A stretch of 64,000 nucleotides of DNA from Homarus americanus (GCF_018991925.1 NW_024756914.1:9337167-9401166), one strand, 5' to 3'. Counted from the stretch's first letter, positions 10,770 to 22,477 are shown. A program made the numbers and translations. The notes: generated by a model not told the origin, from the letters alone.

Positions 10770-12778
10770 CGTGAAATATAACAACTGTACTGTGGAGGGA
10801 GACGGTGCAAGCGGCCCGAGATAACACAGCAAATATGACTAAGTTTTGTCAAATTAGTTAACAAACTTCCAAGGAGAGGCAGCAATGCATCTGTAGACAA
10901 TCAGGCTGTCAAATAAAAGGTTAAATAATTTCTGACAACACACAACAGAAACCCAATACTGTGCTGTACAGCCAAAGAATATAAACTTGAAAGTTTTTCA
11001 TTACTATATACAGCAGATTTAAGTTGAATTGTAAAAATAAAAGACTTCCTTGAACCTCTACATCAGTGATTCCTAAATACAGGGTCACAAAACGCCATCA
11101 TAATTGGGTCGCAGAGCTCGTAGGGTTGTTCAACTCCCATCGAGCTCAAAGGGTCGCTGGAGTCACCTGGGTCTTGCAGCAGTCATAGGTAATATCTCCA
11201 ATAGCCAGAATCCCTCTTAAATGCAACTCTCTGAAAGCCGGAATTAAAATTTTCTTCGGAAAATTGTTCCCAAAGCCAGAATTTGGGAAAAAAATCCGGC
11301 TTTCTGAACGATTTTCCGAGGGGCACATTTTCTGGAAAATTCCAAGAAATTTTTACCAGTACTACCTTGAAAATTCCATGGGGTTGGGGGAATTTTTTCC
11401 GGGTTTGAGAGATGAAAATCAGGCGCATTCTCCGGAGATTGAGAAAAAAATTTCGTTACCTGGAAAATTCCGGGAAAGGTGGACATTTTTCTGGGTTCGA
11501 AAGAAGATGTAAAGCGCAATTTCTGGGACTTCCGAGAACATTTCTCCGTTACCCAGAAATCTCTCATTCCCGGAAGTGTCCTGCACTAATTGTTCCAGCT
11601 AACGGAGATATCACTCATTTTCATCTGGCTAGTGCTAGACTATTGCACTCAGCTGAACAAACCCCATTGGCAGGGCATGAAGGATGAGGGAAATTGCGGG
11701 GTAAAACACGGCAATAAGACTGATCCTACGATACTAAAATGATGTCTCTACGTGTTTTCTATACAAAAAGTAAATATTTACCCAAAAATTTAAATAAATC
11801 CCCAGATTCTGCAGGTACAGTACTCTCCTCGCCAACCTGCCATCTCAATGTTCATTTCCTAAACCATAGACCCCTGAATCCATTAATTGCTGGTAGAGTA
11901 TATATAACAAACAATAGAGCATCTCACTGGATGGTTCTAATACTCAAGAAAGACATTCTGATCAACTGTTTATAACCAATACCATGCCATTTGGTGTCTA
12001 TTACTGTGCAAATCCCATCTAGTTTTTCATGCACTGCACAATATGTACTACCAGAAACTCTTCCATGCTGACAGCAACAGAATCATATGGTTGGGATTCA
12101 AACCCAAACTTGGAGCTTGGATACCTTTCCTTAATTCTTAAATTTTATTGGGTTGACATTAGTGCAAGTTATGATTCTTACTGTACATCAGGAAGGAGAA
12201 GGCTGGACACGGCTGCCCATCTTGTGTGTTAAGTAGCAGTTATGGCATCGTGCACCAGTTGTTCCCCGAGTTATCGCAGGCTGTCAGTCTTTGCCGAGGA
12301 TCAACAGCGTCTCAAGGCAGCAGGGACGTTGTATTAATAACAAATATGTGTTCCAGTGCAACAACTGAACATATTACCAGGAGCACAAAAAAAGGAAAGT
12401 TACAGCATGAGGTTTCAAGAAAAGTGCTTTCAGTGGAACGTGGTTTGGCAAGACTAAAATGTCACTTGCATGTGTTTGACCAGGCTGTGGACACACACAA
12501 ATAGAATAATTTGAGCACTTGTGTCATGAGGTAGAAGAGGATTAAAAGACGGATTGGCTGGTTTTATTTTGTAGGTAAGTTACGGTTTTATTGCACTTCC
12601 AACTGTAGGAAGATGGGTGGATCAGGTACAGTCGTCAGGTCAATGAGGCCAAGTTCAGTAGGAGGAAATACGGATGTGGCATAACTGTTACTGGCCAGTG
12701 GTTTGCTGTCGGGATTCAGTGAGGTTCAACAAAGCTGTTCTGGGACTGTACTGGGTATTATTGCGTTTTCACATTCCA
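10770..12778. other. Upstream intron with possible decayed hAT end
   Basis: No gene was seen. At 11064-11160 a segment starting CAGTGATTCCTAAATACAGG resembles the end of a hAT-type element. From about 11190 to 11580 short words of the type GGAAAATTCC, TTCCGGG and CCGGAAT recur on both strands, giving weak self-complementarity. This looks like a decayed repeat rather than a gene. Confidence 0.35.
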
Positions 12779-13609
12779 CATTCCTACCACTAATCTATTA
12801 TCATATTCGAATAAGACATCTAATTATAAGATCATTTTCATCTATTACATTACCATCGCAAATGTATAATAACGGAGATAGCATATCCAAAATTTTCTCT
12901 ATTTTCTTCCATTAATCTGCCACCATTATTGCCTACCTCAACTCCCACACTGCGTGTCTCCTTAATAAATCATTACACGCATGCGTTCCCATACACGTCA
13001 CGCGACCAATCAAAAACATTTTTTTTGGCAACCAATTAAAATTTTTTTTTTTTTAATTCGCAGTATTTTTGGCCCAATCAAAATTTATTTTTATTTTGGG
13101 TCTCATATTTCCAAATTCATATTCACTTCCCACCATGGAAGTCTGCGACGGGTGTCACTTAAGTATATGGAGCTGATTGAGAGTTTTGGGGGAAAAAAAC
13201 GAAGAAACTATAGCATTTTTTCGATCGCATGGTGTTCTTCCAACCTCAGTAAAGTGTCCTAAGTGCAAGACTGAATGTAAATATCACAAAGAGCAACATA
13301 TGTGGCGTTGTGTAAGAATCTCAGAATGCAACGACGAACAAGAACCAGGCCAATAAGGTAAGAAATAGGTGATTCCATCATATGGTGAGAGTCAGTTAGG
13401 TTAGGTAAGGTTCGGTTTTTGTTTTTCTAGTGTTTTTTATTCGCTTAGCCATTATTTTTTTCAGGAAACGTCCCACGAAAAAAAAAAAAAAAAACCTAGC
13501 CAATTTCCGACAGAAATGAAGGTCATATTTGGTATAAACACACACAAAGACACTAGAAAAATATATTTTTTACTCTCTAACAGAGTGTGATGTGCAAGTG
13601 CAAATTTAC
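12779..13609 (+). repeat. 0.83-kb repeat copy A with ISXO2-like zinc-ribbon fragment
   Basis: This copy is colinear with 17028-17840 in the same orientation, about 4.25 kb away. Near 13205-13350 a frame reads HGVLPTSVKCPKCKTECKYH followed by KEQHMWRCVR: two CxxC/C pairs of a zinc ribbon in front of a WRC motif, as at the N-terminus of ISXO2/IS1016-like (Merlin) transposases. A one-base slip in the A-run near 13195 separates it from the upstream YMELIESF block. The frame stops after ECNDEQEPGQ. No DDE catalytic part is present. Confidence 0.55.
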
Positions 13610-14579
13610 CCTGTACTGTACTGATTGAAACAAGAGACTGATCAGGATCATCAAGGAGAGGGCCCTTCCATGGACCCATTTTACAGCATAAGACTGCTGG
13701 AAAGGTTACATAACCCCCATGACTACCAGCATTCAACAATGAATCACGGTGAAAACTTTATGGACCCACATACTGGTGCCCATACATGGAACAACGAATG
13801 ACAGTGGTGGGATGTTGGAGCAAATATCCCACGTTTTGGCTGGCATGAGGAACACTTCGGTGGATATGTAGCCAAGTCCCTCTTTAAGAAATGCTTCCCT
13901 GAAGGAGGAGACAGGTTCCACCACCTCCAGGCGACCATAGCTAAACTCTATTAAGGCAAGTTCCTTCTGATGAATATACCGAGGGTCCCAGGGGCACTAA
14001 GTGTTAGGTCGGGCTCTCTTAGGTTCTGTGCATTATTTTTATTATTTACTGTCATCCAAAGAACATCTATGGAAAAATGAACAAAATTGAACAACGCATT
14101 CTGGAGCTAGCGATCTGCTCCAGGATAACCGAAATTAATATTGATAAAATAAAACCAAAGATTCAAGGTAATTTATGCAAGAGTCCCCTTGCCGTCAGAT
14201 GGACCCCATTAGACAAAGTCTAAATCTTCCCATGAATCACAAACTATATCTTTCTCCTATAGATCACTACCAACACACCTTCAGTAAATTAATAACTGTC
14301 ACCTAAGTGTACTGTATGTCTGATTTTAGTCAGAAAAACTCAAGTATTCAGTGGTGGTTTGTGTACATTAGTTGGAGTCATTCATCACTCCAAATGAACT
14401 ACAACTTGGCTCTGTGGCCATTTGTAATATCTGCTTGGTAATGAATAAAAAAACTCCCCATTTTTGTAACTCTGATGGTTACCTGCATAAACCCACTACT
14501 GTAGTAAGAAATACAATAAAGACCTTTCAGTAACTATAGCAGCTATGAATTTAGAAGCTACCTGTAATAAGCAGCATCA
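13610..14579. other. No gene seen
   Basis: AT-rich sequence between repeats. It contains short open frames without recognisable family motifs and no clear mobile element. Confidence 0.35.
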
Positions 14580-14882
14580 CTCTCCTCGACTTACGACGGG
14601 GTTCCGTCCCGACGACCAGATCGTAAGTCGAATTGGTCGCAAGTCGCAAAGGCGAAAAAAATACATATACATTCTAAAATGGGTGTCTCTTTTTCTTCTC
14701 AGCACCACGAGAACTCTCACTTTTACGCTTGCCAACCATTTTAAAGGGAACTACAAACAAAAATTCTGTCAGTACTGTACACAGCGCGATCACTAACGTC
14801 GGGACTCGAAAATACGTAATGTGAAGAATATTTTATACGACCACAGCCGTCGTATGTCAGGGTTGTCGTAAGTCGAGGAGAG
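14580..14882 (-). mobile_element. MITE derived from the 40-kb Tigger element, copy 1
   Basis: The terminal inverted repeat begins CTCTCCTCGACTTACGAC and ends GTCGTAAGTCGAGGAGAG. On the minus strand the interior keeps the transposase start of the Tigger element: MVGKRKSES, compared with MTGKRKSES at 41836. It then runs into a basic stretch and a stop. It is an internal-deletion derivative. TA flanks are visible on the right side only. Confidence 0.75.
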
Positions 14883-15293
14883 ACTATTACGGATTCTCAT
14901 CCCGGGATCAGGAAAAAATGTGATATCTGAGTTTGACCCAGTGTGACCCCCATACATCACAGGGGTTCCCTGGCCAATTCAATTTCTTCCTATAATATTA
15001 CTTGCCAATGTGCATAACAGACGTGACCGACCGCCCAAGTGGCTAATGAGCCGATTAGTGATAAGAGGATAAAAGTAGAACAAAGAACAGACAAACTGCC
15101 CAAGTGACTAAGAATCTGACAAATGATGGAAATTATTTATAAATTATTACCTGTATGTAAAAAAAAAAATTTAATCGAATAAATAAATACTATTGTACAT
15201 AGAATCCAATACTGGTGGGCTAGTGTGGAAAGAAACAACAACAATGTTTTGAGCGAGTGCCTAATTGAGAATTAAATATATTATAGAACAGTA

Positions 15294-15598
15294 CAGCTGC
15301 TCCCCGACTTATGACGAGGTTAGGGACCCAAATTCAGGTCGTAAGTCGCAATGGTCGTAAGTCAAAAATGCTTAAAAGATACATAGAAAATCTAAATGGG
15401 TGTCTCTTTTTCTTCTCAGCACCACAAAACTCTCACTTTTAAGCTTGCCAGCCATTTTAAAGAGAATTACAAAAAAAATTTTTGTCAGTACACAGAACAA
15501 TCACTGACGTTGGTGCTCGAAAATACGTAATTTGACAAAATTTTGGTATGACCGAGACAGGTCGTAAGTGCGGGTGGTCTTAAGTTGGGGAGGAGCTG
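15294..15598 (-). mobile_element. MITE derived from the 40-kb Tigger element, copy 2
   Basis: The 305 bp element is flanked by TA on both sides, with ends CAGCTGCTCCCCGACTTATG and its inverse ...GGGGAGGAGCTG. It is colinear with copy 1 at 14580-14882 and keeps the same transposase-start remnant (MAGKLKSES) on the minus strand. It is a clean example of the family. Confidence 0.8.
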
Positions 15599-15599
15599 T

Positions 15600-17027
15600 A
15601 CTTATATTTGATGCCGTGTAGCTCAAACTAGTGTTCTAGTAACCCATTTAATCCACTGAACTTGACAGTTAATGTCTTAATCATTCTCAATGAAGAAATA
15701 CTGTACACAAAATTATTACTAATGCTTTAAAATATCAAAATACAGACACAGTAAATCTTTTGTGTAAATGGTCAACATCAAGCTGAAATGTTTTGAGGTA
15801 AGTCAAGTGAGGTCAGTGGGACGACAGGTTGTCTAAACCAATTAATTATCTTGACTAGGGGTTCAGGTGTAAGGTCACAGTATGTTTTGTTAGCCCACTG
15901 GGTATAACTGGCAGCTCTACTGCCAAGTTCATCAAGTTAAATAGAGAACTAGAACATTAGACTGAGCTACACGGCATTAAATGAAAGTATTTAGTTCTAA
16001 AACTAAGACTTTAAATACATTCACTCAAAACATCCTCGACACAAATAGGCATTTGCCTGAAAGGTCCACTGCTCCAAGTCAGTAACAGTGTGCCATGTTT
16101 ATATTTAGTGAAACTGGGAGCTTGCCAGAGTACTTGAAACTGCACTGCTACACTAATATTCATAAAATGAACCAAACTAACCTGGTAATATTGCAGTAAA
16201 CAGCAACCACAAAATTCCAACACACTCAATAGATAGAACAATTTTTTTATGATTATTTGGTAAATGTGCACATTACAGCGTGTTCTGTACTCCCGGTACC
16301 CCGTGCTTGCTAATTTATACCATATAACCAAACTAAACCTTACACCCCCCCCACCCGTGACCCTAGCCAGACCCCCAAGCACTATGTAATAACCCTAGTC
16401 ACGTGGTCAGCCTCGCCTCCACGAGAATATAAATAGCCATTACAGTATTTCTTACCTTACTCCTCATTAGGGTCGAGCCTGAGTCAGGGACCAGAATGTG
16501 TCGTGGGTTTCCTTATTTTTAGAATGAAATAATACAATAAACTTCCAATAATCGAAATTGCACCCAGCACATTGGGGCTCCATGTTGCAACTGATAAAAA
16601 ATGTCCCGCACCCTACCACCCATGCAGAATATTGAACGCTAATTGGTTGAATCAAAGGTTGCAAATTTTTTTATTGGATTTGATTGGCTGCTCCACCCCC
16701 CCCCCCCCTTGGCGGTTGAGGTAAGCAAACGTACAAACACAGACAATAACAGTGTAGGGCCAACAGGTGCTCTGATTTTATTCTTAAAATTCAATAACTT
16801 CCTTATTATCAATTTGTGACGGAGGTGTAATACAAGAAAATGATCATAGAGAAAATAATTCTATCAATTGAATGTAGTGAATTTCCGGAGTTCTAAGGTT
16901 GCTGTAAACTGCATCATTACCGATCAACTTATTATATTACATTAGGTTTAGTTAGGTAGCATATTTTTTCATTCTTTGGTTGCTGTAATCTGCAATTTTA
17001 CCGGTATTATTTTCTTGTAGCTCCGTT
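15600..17027. other. No gene seen
   Basis: Mostly unique AT-rich DNA. A poly-C tract lies near 16697-16708 within TCCACCCCC...TTGG. Small open frames show no homology I recognise. Confidence 0.35.
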
Positions 17028-17840
17028 CATTCCTACCACTAATCTATTATCATATTCGAATAAGACGTCTAATTATAAGATAATTTTCATCTATTACATT
17101 ACAGGCAGAAATGTATAACAGAGATAGCTTTTCCAAAAAAATTCTATTTTCTTCCATTAACATTAAGCCATTATCGTCTGCCTCTCACCTAACACTGAGT
17201 GTCTCGCGTCTCCTTCATAAATCAAGACACGCATGCGTACACGTCACGCGGCCAATCAAAAGCGTTTTTGCTAATTCAGAGTATATTTGGACCAATCAAA
17301 ATCGAATTTTATTTTGGGTCTCATATTTTGAAATTCAAGTTCAGTTCCGACCATGGAAGTCTGCGACGGGTGTCACAAAGTATATGGAGCTGATTGAGAG
17401 TTTTTGGAAAAAAAAAATAACGTAGAAACTACAGCATTTTTTCAATCGCATGGTGTTCTTCCAACCTCAGTAAAGTGTACTAAGAGCAAGACTGAATGTA
17501 AATATCGCAAAGACCAACATATGTGACGTTGTGTAAGAATCCCAGAATGCAACGACGAACAAGAACCAGGCCAATAAGGTAAGAAATAGGTGATTCCATC
17601 ATATGGTAAGAGTCAGTTAAGTTAGGTCAGGTTAGGTTATTGTTTTTCTAGTGTTTTATTGTGCATTTGTTAGTCGCTTACGCACTTTTTTTTTTCTCGG
17701 AAAACGTCAAACGAAAAAAATCGCTAAAAAAACGGCTAATTTCCGGCAAAAAGGAAGGTCATATTCGGTCTCAGCACACACAAATACACTAGAAAAATAT
17801 ATTTTTAACTTGCTACAAGTGAACGGAGAGAAAAATTTAC
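17028..17840 (+). repeat. 0.83-kb repeat copy B with ISXO2-like zinc-ribbon fragment
   Basis: Second copy of 12779-13609. It has the same fragment (HGVLPTSVKCTKSKTECKYR) but more damaged: the second Cys of the first CxxC is now Ser and the Trp of MWRC is a TGA stop. TTAGGT-type words lie just downstream (17615-17640 and 17850-17915). Confidence 0.55.
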
Positions 17841-18368
17841 CATTTTACCTCTAACCTAACCTAAATCATATAAAAATATCTTGTAGGTAATTTAAGTTAG
17901 GTAGGTTAGTTAGGTCCATTTAAAACAAATAAATTATTTAAGGAAAATAAGCTAGGGGGGGCTAATCTTTAGGTGATCTACACTCTTCTTCATAAAATGC
18001 GTCCGTTAAACTGAAGAACAAAGCATCAGTGTTGCCAACGTATTATATGTGTACTTCACTCGGCTTTCACATCATAAAATATGTACGGTATATACTTGAT
18101 AGCATGATACATTCTCATAATTTTAAACCAGTTAAAAGCAGTTTTGTCAATCAAGTATTAAACAGAGGTGGTAACTGGTGGTTTAGAGAACAAACAATTA
18201 AACCCGTGCAGCAGCGGCTCGGGTTAAGGACCTCCCTTCAATAAGTACCTAAAACAACTTAATATGCATACTCCACAGTACTCAAGAACCTGATTATAAT
18301 TATTAACAATATTACAGTCTTACACGAAGTTAAACAGAGAAAAAGGCTAAATTACTTCCAATATTGAA

Positions 18369-18380
18369 CAAGATGGCGCA
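18369..18380 (+). promoter_or_regulatory. YY1-like AAGATGGCGC motif
   Basis: ACAAGATGGCGC lies about 240 bp inside from the candidate transcription start. The AAGATGGCG core is the YY1/Pho binding consensus, often found just downstream of metazoan housekeeping promoters. It is suggestive only, since three similar ATGGCGG words also occur in a transposon at 60.0 kb. Confidence 0.3.
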
Positions 18381-18519
18381 ATCACCGGTAACAAATCTGG
18401 ACAACAAACTTACGCCAACTAGATGCGGCTTAGAGACGCTTTTCCTTCATTAAACTACAATAACAACTTCCCTCGATTACTGAATGACATTAACCAATAC
18501 CAGGGAATAGCAAAAGTAC

Positions 18520-18612
18520 CTGAAATCATCACCAAGACAGAGGAGCGTCGACACCAACACCTTCCTTCACCACAATCGATGAACAACTGACGCCGAGTCC
18601 TGACAACATACT
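18520..18612 (-). promoter_or_regulatory. Candidate DIS3L2 promoter and 5' UTR exon
   Basis: On the minus strand GTGGCAACACTGT (18626-18614) overlaps the initiator-like TCAGT (A at 18612). The box resembles Drosophila core-promoter motif 1 and TCAGT is the arthropod initiator consensus. About 90 bp downstream is a good donor, TTTCAG|GTACTT (GT at 18519). The segment contains an ATG with a 26-codon frame ending in TGA, which would be an upstream ORF. An upstream exon is required because DIS3L2 exon 10755-10530 begins at an acceptor. Its assignment to DIS3L2 rests on orientation and position only. Confidence 0.4.
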
Positions 18613-18871
18613 GACAGTGTTGCCACATGAAAAAAAATCCCGCTAGACTAGTCCTCCAAGCCGCTAGATTTATTTTCTTTTAAACGTCACTACAAGAAAA
18701 AATTATTAAAATTATTCGCTTTGAAAAAAAAACCCAAGTAACCTTATACACATAACCCATGTGGAAATATTAATAATTTAGAACCAAATCATAAACACAT
18801 GATAGGCACACCATTAGAAACCACTAACTTGACAAGAAAATACTTCTTCACTTCGCCATAGTAAATTACTT

Positions 18872-19111
18872 CTATTCCAAGATATTTGTTAACACTGCTG
18901 ATTCATCTGTCAGTAAACTGCATGGTCTGCCTCCAACAACACGGGTTATGTCAGACATGAAATTGGAATGCAACATCTTTTGAATTACACCACAAAATTT
19001 TGATCTTGGATTTTGTGTCAGCGATGCAATCATTGATGTAGTTTTTACATAAATTTTCCAAGTGATCACTCGTTGCAACTGAAGTGTTCTGCAATCAACA
19101 ATATCATTCAC
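18872..19111 (-). pseudogene. Possible hAT-type transposase fragment
   Basis: This 79-codon minus-strand frame contains TLQLQR, then GRPCSLLTDESA, similar to the LxLxRTK...SLLxDEST region of hAT-family transposases. There are no flanking domains, splice sites or start context. Weak but suggestive. Confidence 0.35.
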
Positions 19112-19295
19112 CCTTTAGACATCTGTGTTTCACTAGTTTTTCGAACAGGAAGAAATATTAGTGTCAGTTTTCTGACACCAGAAAATACTTTTTTGTTGGA
19201 GTTCATTTTTGACATGAGCTTTCAGGTTGCATAATTTGGATGTTGGGAAATACTGACAGAATTTACACCATGGCACCAGCAGACCGAGTCACGGG

Positions 19296-19438
19296 GAGCG
19301 TGGCTGGGGGAGAGGCAGGCCGGGGGATAGGTGGGAGAGGCAGGCCGGGGGAGAGGTGGGAGAGGCAGGCCGGGGGAGGGGTGGGAGAGGCAGGCCGGGG
19401 GAGGGGTGGGAGAGGCAGGCCGGAGGAGGGGAGGAAGA
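19296..19438. repeat. 25-bp G-rich minisatellite
   Basis: About five to six copies of a 25 bp unit built from GGGAGAGGCAGGCCGGGG. It is much more GC-rich than its surroundings. The open frames on both strands here come from the repeat. Confidence 0.85.
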
Positions 19439-20015
19439 GTTAGTACACGTCCCAACGGGGAGGGAACAGGGGAGTGCCAAGCAAAACGGGCCAATTCATG
19501 CGTAAATTTGCAACCAGTTATTCTCTGTTTGTATTATTACTGTCATTTTTAGATATTTCTCGAGTGAATAGGAGTCCCCGATAGTCCTCTCATTTGCCCT
19601 GTCATCCTGCTAGAAAACCGCTATGCAAAATTAATATCTAATGTGCTAAGGGTTCCAGCTACACGCTAGATTGAAAGCAAAACTCCAGAATTAGCGGGAA
19701 AACCACTAAGTTGGCAGCACTGACAACACCACCACAGAAAACGACGACTCACTCACTCCCTTCCGAGGACGAACTCAAGTGTGTGGGTGTGTGTTAAACT
19801 AAAGCGTCAAACAAGTTAAAAAACAATTACATAAATATAAATAATTATACTTATGATGTACATTAACTTTTACTGTTATCTTCTTCGCCACTAATTGGCT
19901 CGTTACCACTTGGGCGGTCGGTCTGATACACATGCTGAATTGTATACCTGTATAGTCTACACACCAAACCAATAGTTAACTTGCATGTTTAAAGGATAAT
20001 CTTTTTTTTCTTCAT

Positions 20016-20025
20016 TATTATTATC

Positions 20026-20066
<41 letters not shown>
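20016..20066. repeat. (ATT)n microsatellite
   Basis: An ATT run that is the complement of the (AAT)n run at 20221-20286 about 155 bp away. Confidence 0.9.
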
Positions 20067-20069
<3 letters not shown>

Positions 20070-20218
20070 ACAAATTAAATATAGTGAACGCGGATAATGG
20101 AGCCACCTCGTCATGTTGTCAGCCACGAGTCACCACTGAGACAGGCGTGAGAGTAATTGTCACCTTCCTGTTGAGAGAGGAGGAGAGAGGGGCACAGTAA
20201 AAAGAAACAAGAATAAAA

Positions 20219-20220
<2 letters not shown>

Positions 20221-20286
<66 letters not shown>
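20221..20286. repeat. (AAT)n microsatellite
   Basis: About 21 AAT units. Together with the (ATT)n run at 20016-20066 it forms an inverted pair. Confidence 0.9.
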
Positions 20287-20287
<1 letters not shown>

Positions 20288-20526
20288 GAAGACACAGCTT
20301 ATAGAAGATGGAACATTAAAAGGAAGAAGAAACGAAGTAAAGGGAGAGAGAGAGAGCGAGAGGGAGGAGGAGGCCAGCTGTTTTGTAAGAAAGCAATTCG
20401 TGATGTCGTCAGCGTCACGAGACTGTACACTATGTATTTTCATTATAATCAGTCACATGGCAGAGGGCGCTGTTGTTATCAGGGGGTTGGTAAGACAGAT
20501 ATATGTAACTTGATGACTAAGAGGGC

Positions 20527-20911
20527 AACCTGGCCACCTTACACCTACACCCGGGAGCAGCACTTACCTGTATACACCTGCCTGGCCGCCTTACACCTAC
20601 ACCCAGGAGCAGCACTTACCTGTATACACCTGCCTGGCCGCCTTACACCTACACCCAGGAGCAGCACTTACCTGTATACACCTGCCTGGCCACCTTACAC
20701 CTACACCCAGGAGCAGCACTTACCTGTATACACCTGCCTGGCCACCTTACACCTACACCCAGGAGCAGCACTTACCTGTATACACCTGCCTGGCCACCTT
20801 ACACCTACACCCAGGAGCAGCACTTACCTGTATACACCTGCCTGGCCACCTTACACCTACACCCGGGAGCAGCACTTACCTGTATACACCTGCCTGGCCG
20901 CCTTACACCTA
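20527..20911. repeat. 52-bp minisatellite, about seven copies
   Basis: The unit contains ACCTGTATACACCTGCCTGG and CACCCAGGAGCAGCACTT. CACTTACCTG recurs exactly every 52 bp (ends at 20570, 20622, 20674 and so on). Copies are nearly identical, differing mainly at GCCGCC/GCCACC and CCCGGG/CCCAGG, so the array is young or homogenised. Confidence 0.95.
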
Positions 20912-20968
20912 CCAGGAGGGCGTGACACCTATCAGGGGGACATTATCTCTGCTATCAGTACAGTAGTC

Positions 20969-21301
20969 ATGTGGCCCACCTGTCATGTGGCCCACCTGTC
21001 ATGTGGCCCACCTGTCGTGGCCGAACCTGACATGTGGCCCACCTGTCATGTGGCCCACCTGCCATGTGGCCCACCTGTCATGTGGCCCACCTGCCATGTG
21101 GCCCACCTGTCATGTGGTCCACCTGTCATGTGGCCCACCTGTCATGTGGCCCACCTGTTATGTGGCCCACCTGTCATGTGGTCCACCTGTCATGTGGTCC
21201 ACCTGTTATGTGGCCCAACTGTCATGTGGTCCACTTGTCATGTGGCCTGCCTGTCATGTGGCCCACCTGTCATGTGGCCCACCCGTCATGTGACCAGCAT
21301 G
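20969..21301. repeat. 16-bp minisatellite, about 20 copies
   Basis: The unit is CATGTGGCCCACCTGT with variants TGGTCC, TTATG and GCCATG. It gives a spurious 16-residue protein period in every frame. Confidence 0.95.
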
Positions 21302-21319
21302 GCCAACATCTTTTATAAC

Positions 21320-21590
21320 TAGTGTGGCCTTCCTGTCATAAAAGCAGTGTGGCCCTACTGTCATACAGTGTGGCCCTCCTGTCATACAACCAGTGTGGCC
21401 CTCCTGTAATACAAGCAGTGTGGCCCTCCTGTGATACAACCAGTGTGGCCCTCCTGTAATACAAGCAGTGTGGCCCTACTGTCATACAAGCAGCTGTGGT
21501 TCACTGTCATACACAACCAGTGTGGCCCCTCCTGTAATACAAGCAGTGTGGCCCTATCATACCAACAGTGTGGCCCTCCTGTCAATACAC
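21320..21590. repeat. 25-26-bp minisatellite related to the 16-bp array
   Basis: The unit is GTGTGGCCCTCCTGTNATAC followed by AAGCA or AACCA. The GTGGCCC[AT]CCTGTCAT core is the same as in the preceding 16 bp array, extended by about 10 bp. Confidence 0.85.
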
Positions 21591-21599
21591 TACAGTATC

Positions 21600-22436
21600 C
21601 TACCACCTGGAGTCCTACCTCCTCACCTGCCTCCTCACCTGCCTCCCTCACCTCCTTCCACCTGCCTCCTCTGCCCCTCCATACCCGGCACTCCCTCCAC
21701 CTGCCTACCTCCTGCCTCCCTCACCTGTCTCCCCTCACCTGCCCCTCCCTCTCACCTGTCTTCATCACCTGCCTCCCCTCACCCTGCCTCCCTACCTGCC
21801 TCCATCACCTGCCTCCCTCCTGCCTCCTTCACCCGGCCTCCCTCACCTGTCTCCTCCCACCTGCCTCCCTCACCTCCTCACCTGCCTCCTTCTGCCTCCC
21901 TCACCTGTCTCCATCCCCACCTGCCCCTCCCGCCCTACCTCCCTCCCACCTGCCTCCCCTCACCCTGCACCTCCCCTCACCCCTGCCTCCCTCACCCCCT
22001 CCCTCACCTCCCTCACCTACCTCCCCTCACCTACCTCCCCTCCTGCCCCTCCACTTCCCACCTGCCTCCTTCACCTGCCTCCCATCACCTGCCTCCCTTA
22101 CCCCACCTCCCTCCCCTGTCTCCCCTCCCCACCTGCCCCTCCCACCTGCCTCCCTCACCTGCCTCCCTGCACCTACCTCCTGCCTGCTCCCCTCACCTGC
22201 CTCCCTCCCTGTATGTCCCACCTACCCCTCCACTTCACCTGCCCCTCCCATCACCTGCCTCCTTACCTCCCTCACCTGCTCTCCCTCTACCTGCCTCCCT
22301 CCCCTGCCTCCCTCCTGCCTCCTTCACCTGCCTCCCCACCTGCCTCCTTCACCTGCCTCCCTCACCTGCCTCCCTCACCTGCCTCCATCACCTGCCTCCT
22401 TCACCTGCCTCCCTCACCTGCCTCCTTCACCCTTAA
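21600..22436. repeat. CT-rich minisatellite (CACCTGCCTCCCT)n
   Basis: More than 800 bp of strand-asymmetric pyrimidine-rich repeats with a loose 12-14 bp period built from CACCTGCCTCC. The open frames on the plus strand (Pro/Ser/Leu-rich) are a composition effect. Confidence 0.9.
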
Positions 22437-22477
22437 CTAAAGATGTGTGTAGTGAAGAGAGAGAGAGCTTCACTCAC

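Noticed and set aside
20432..21322. 296-codon ORF over the 52-bp and 16-bp repeats
   Set aside because: Protein periods exactly mirror the DNA units; 16 bp is not a multiple of three and all frames are open.
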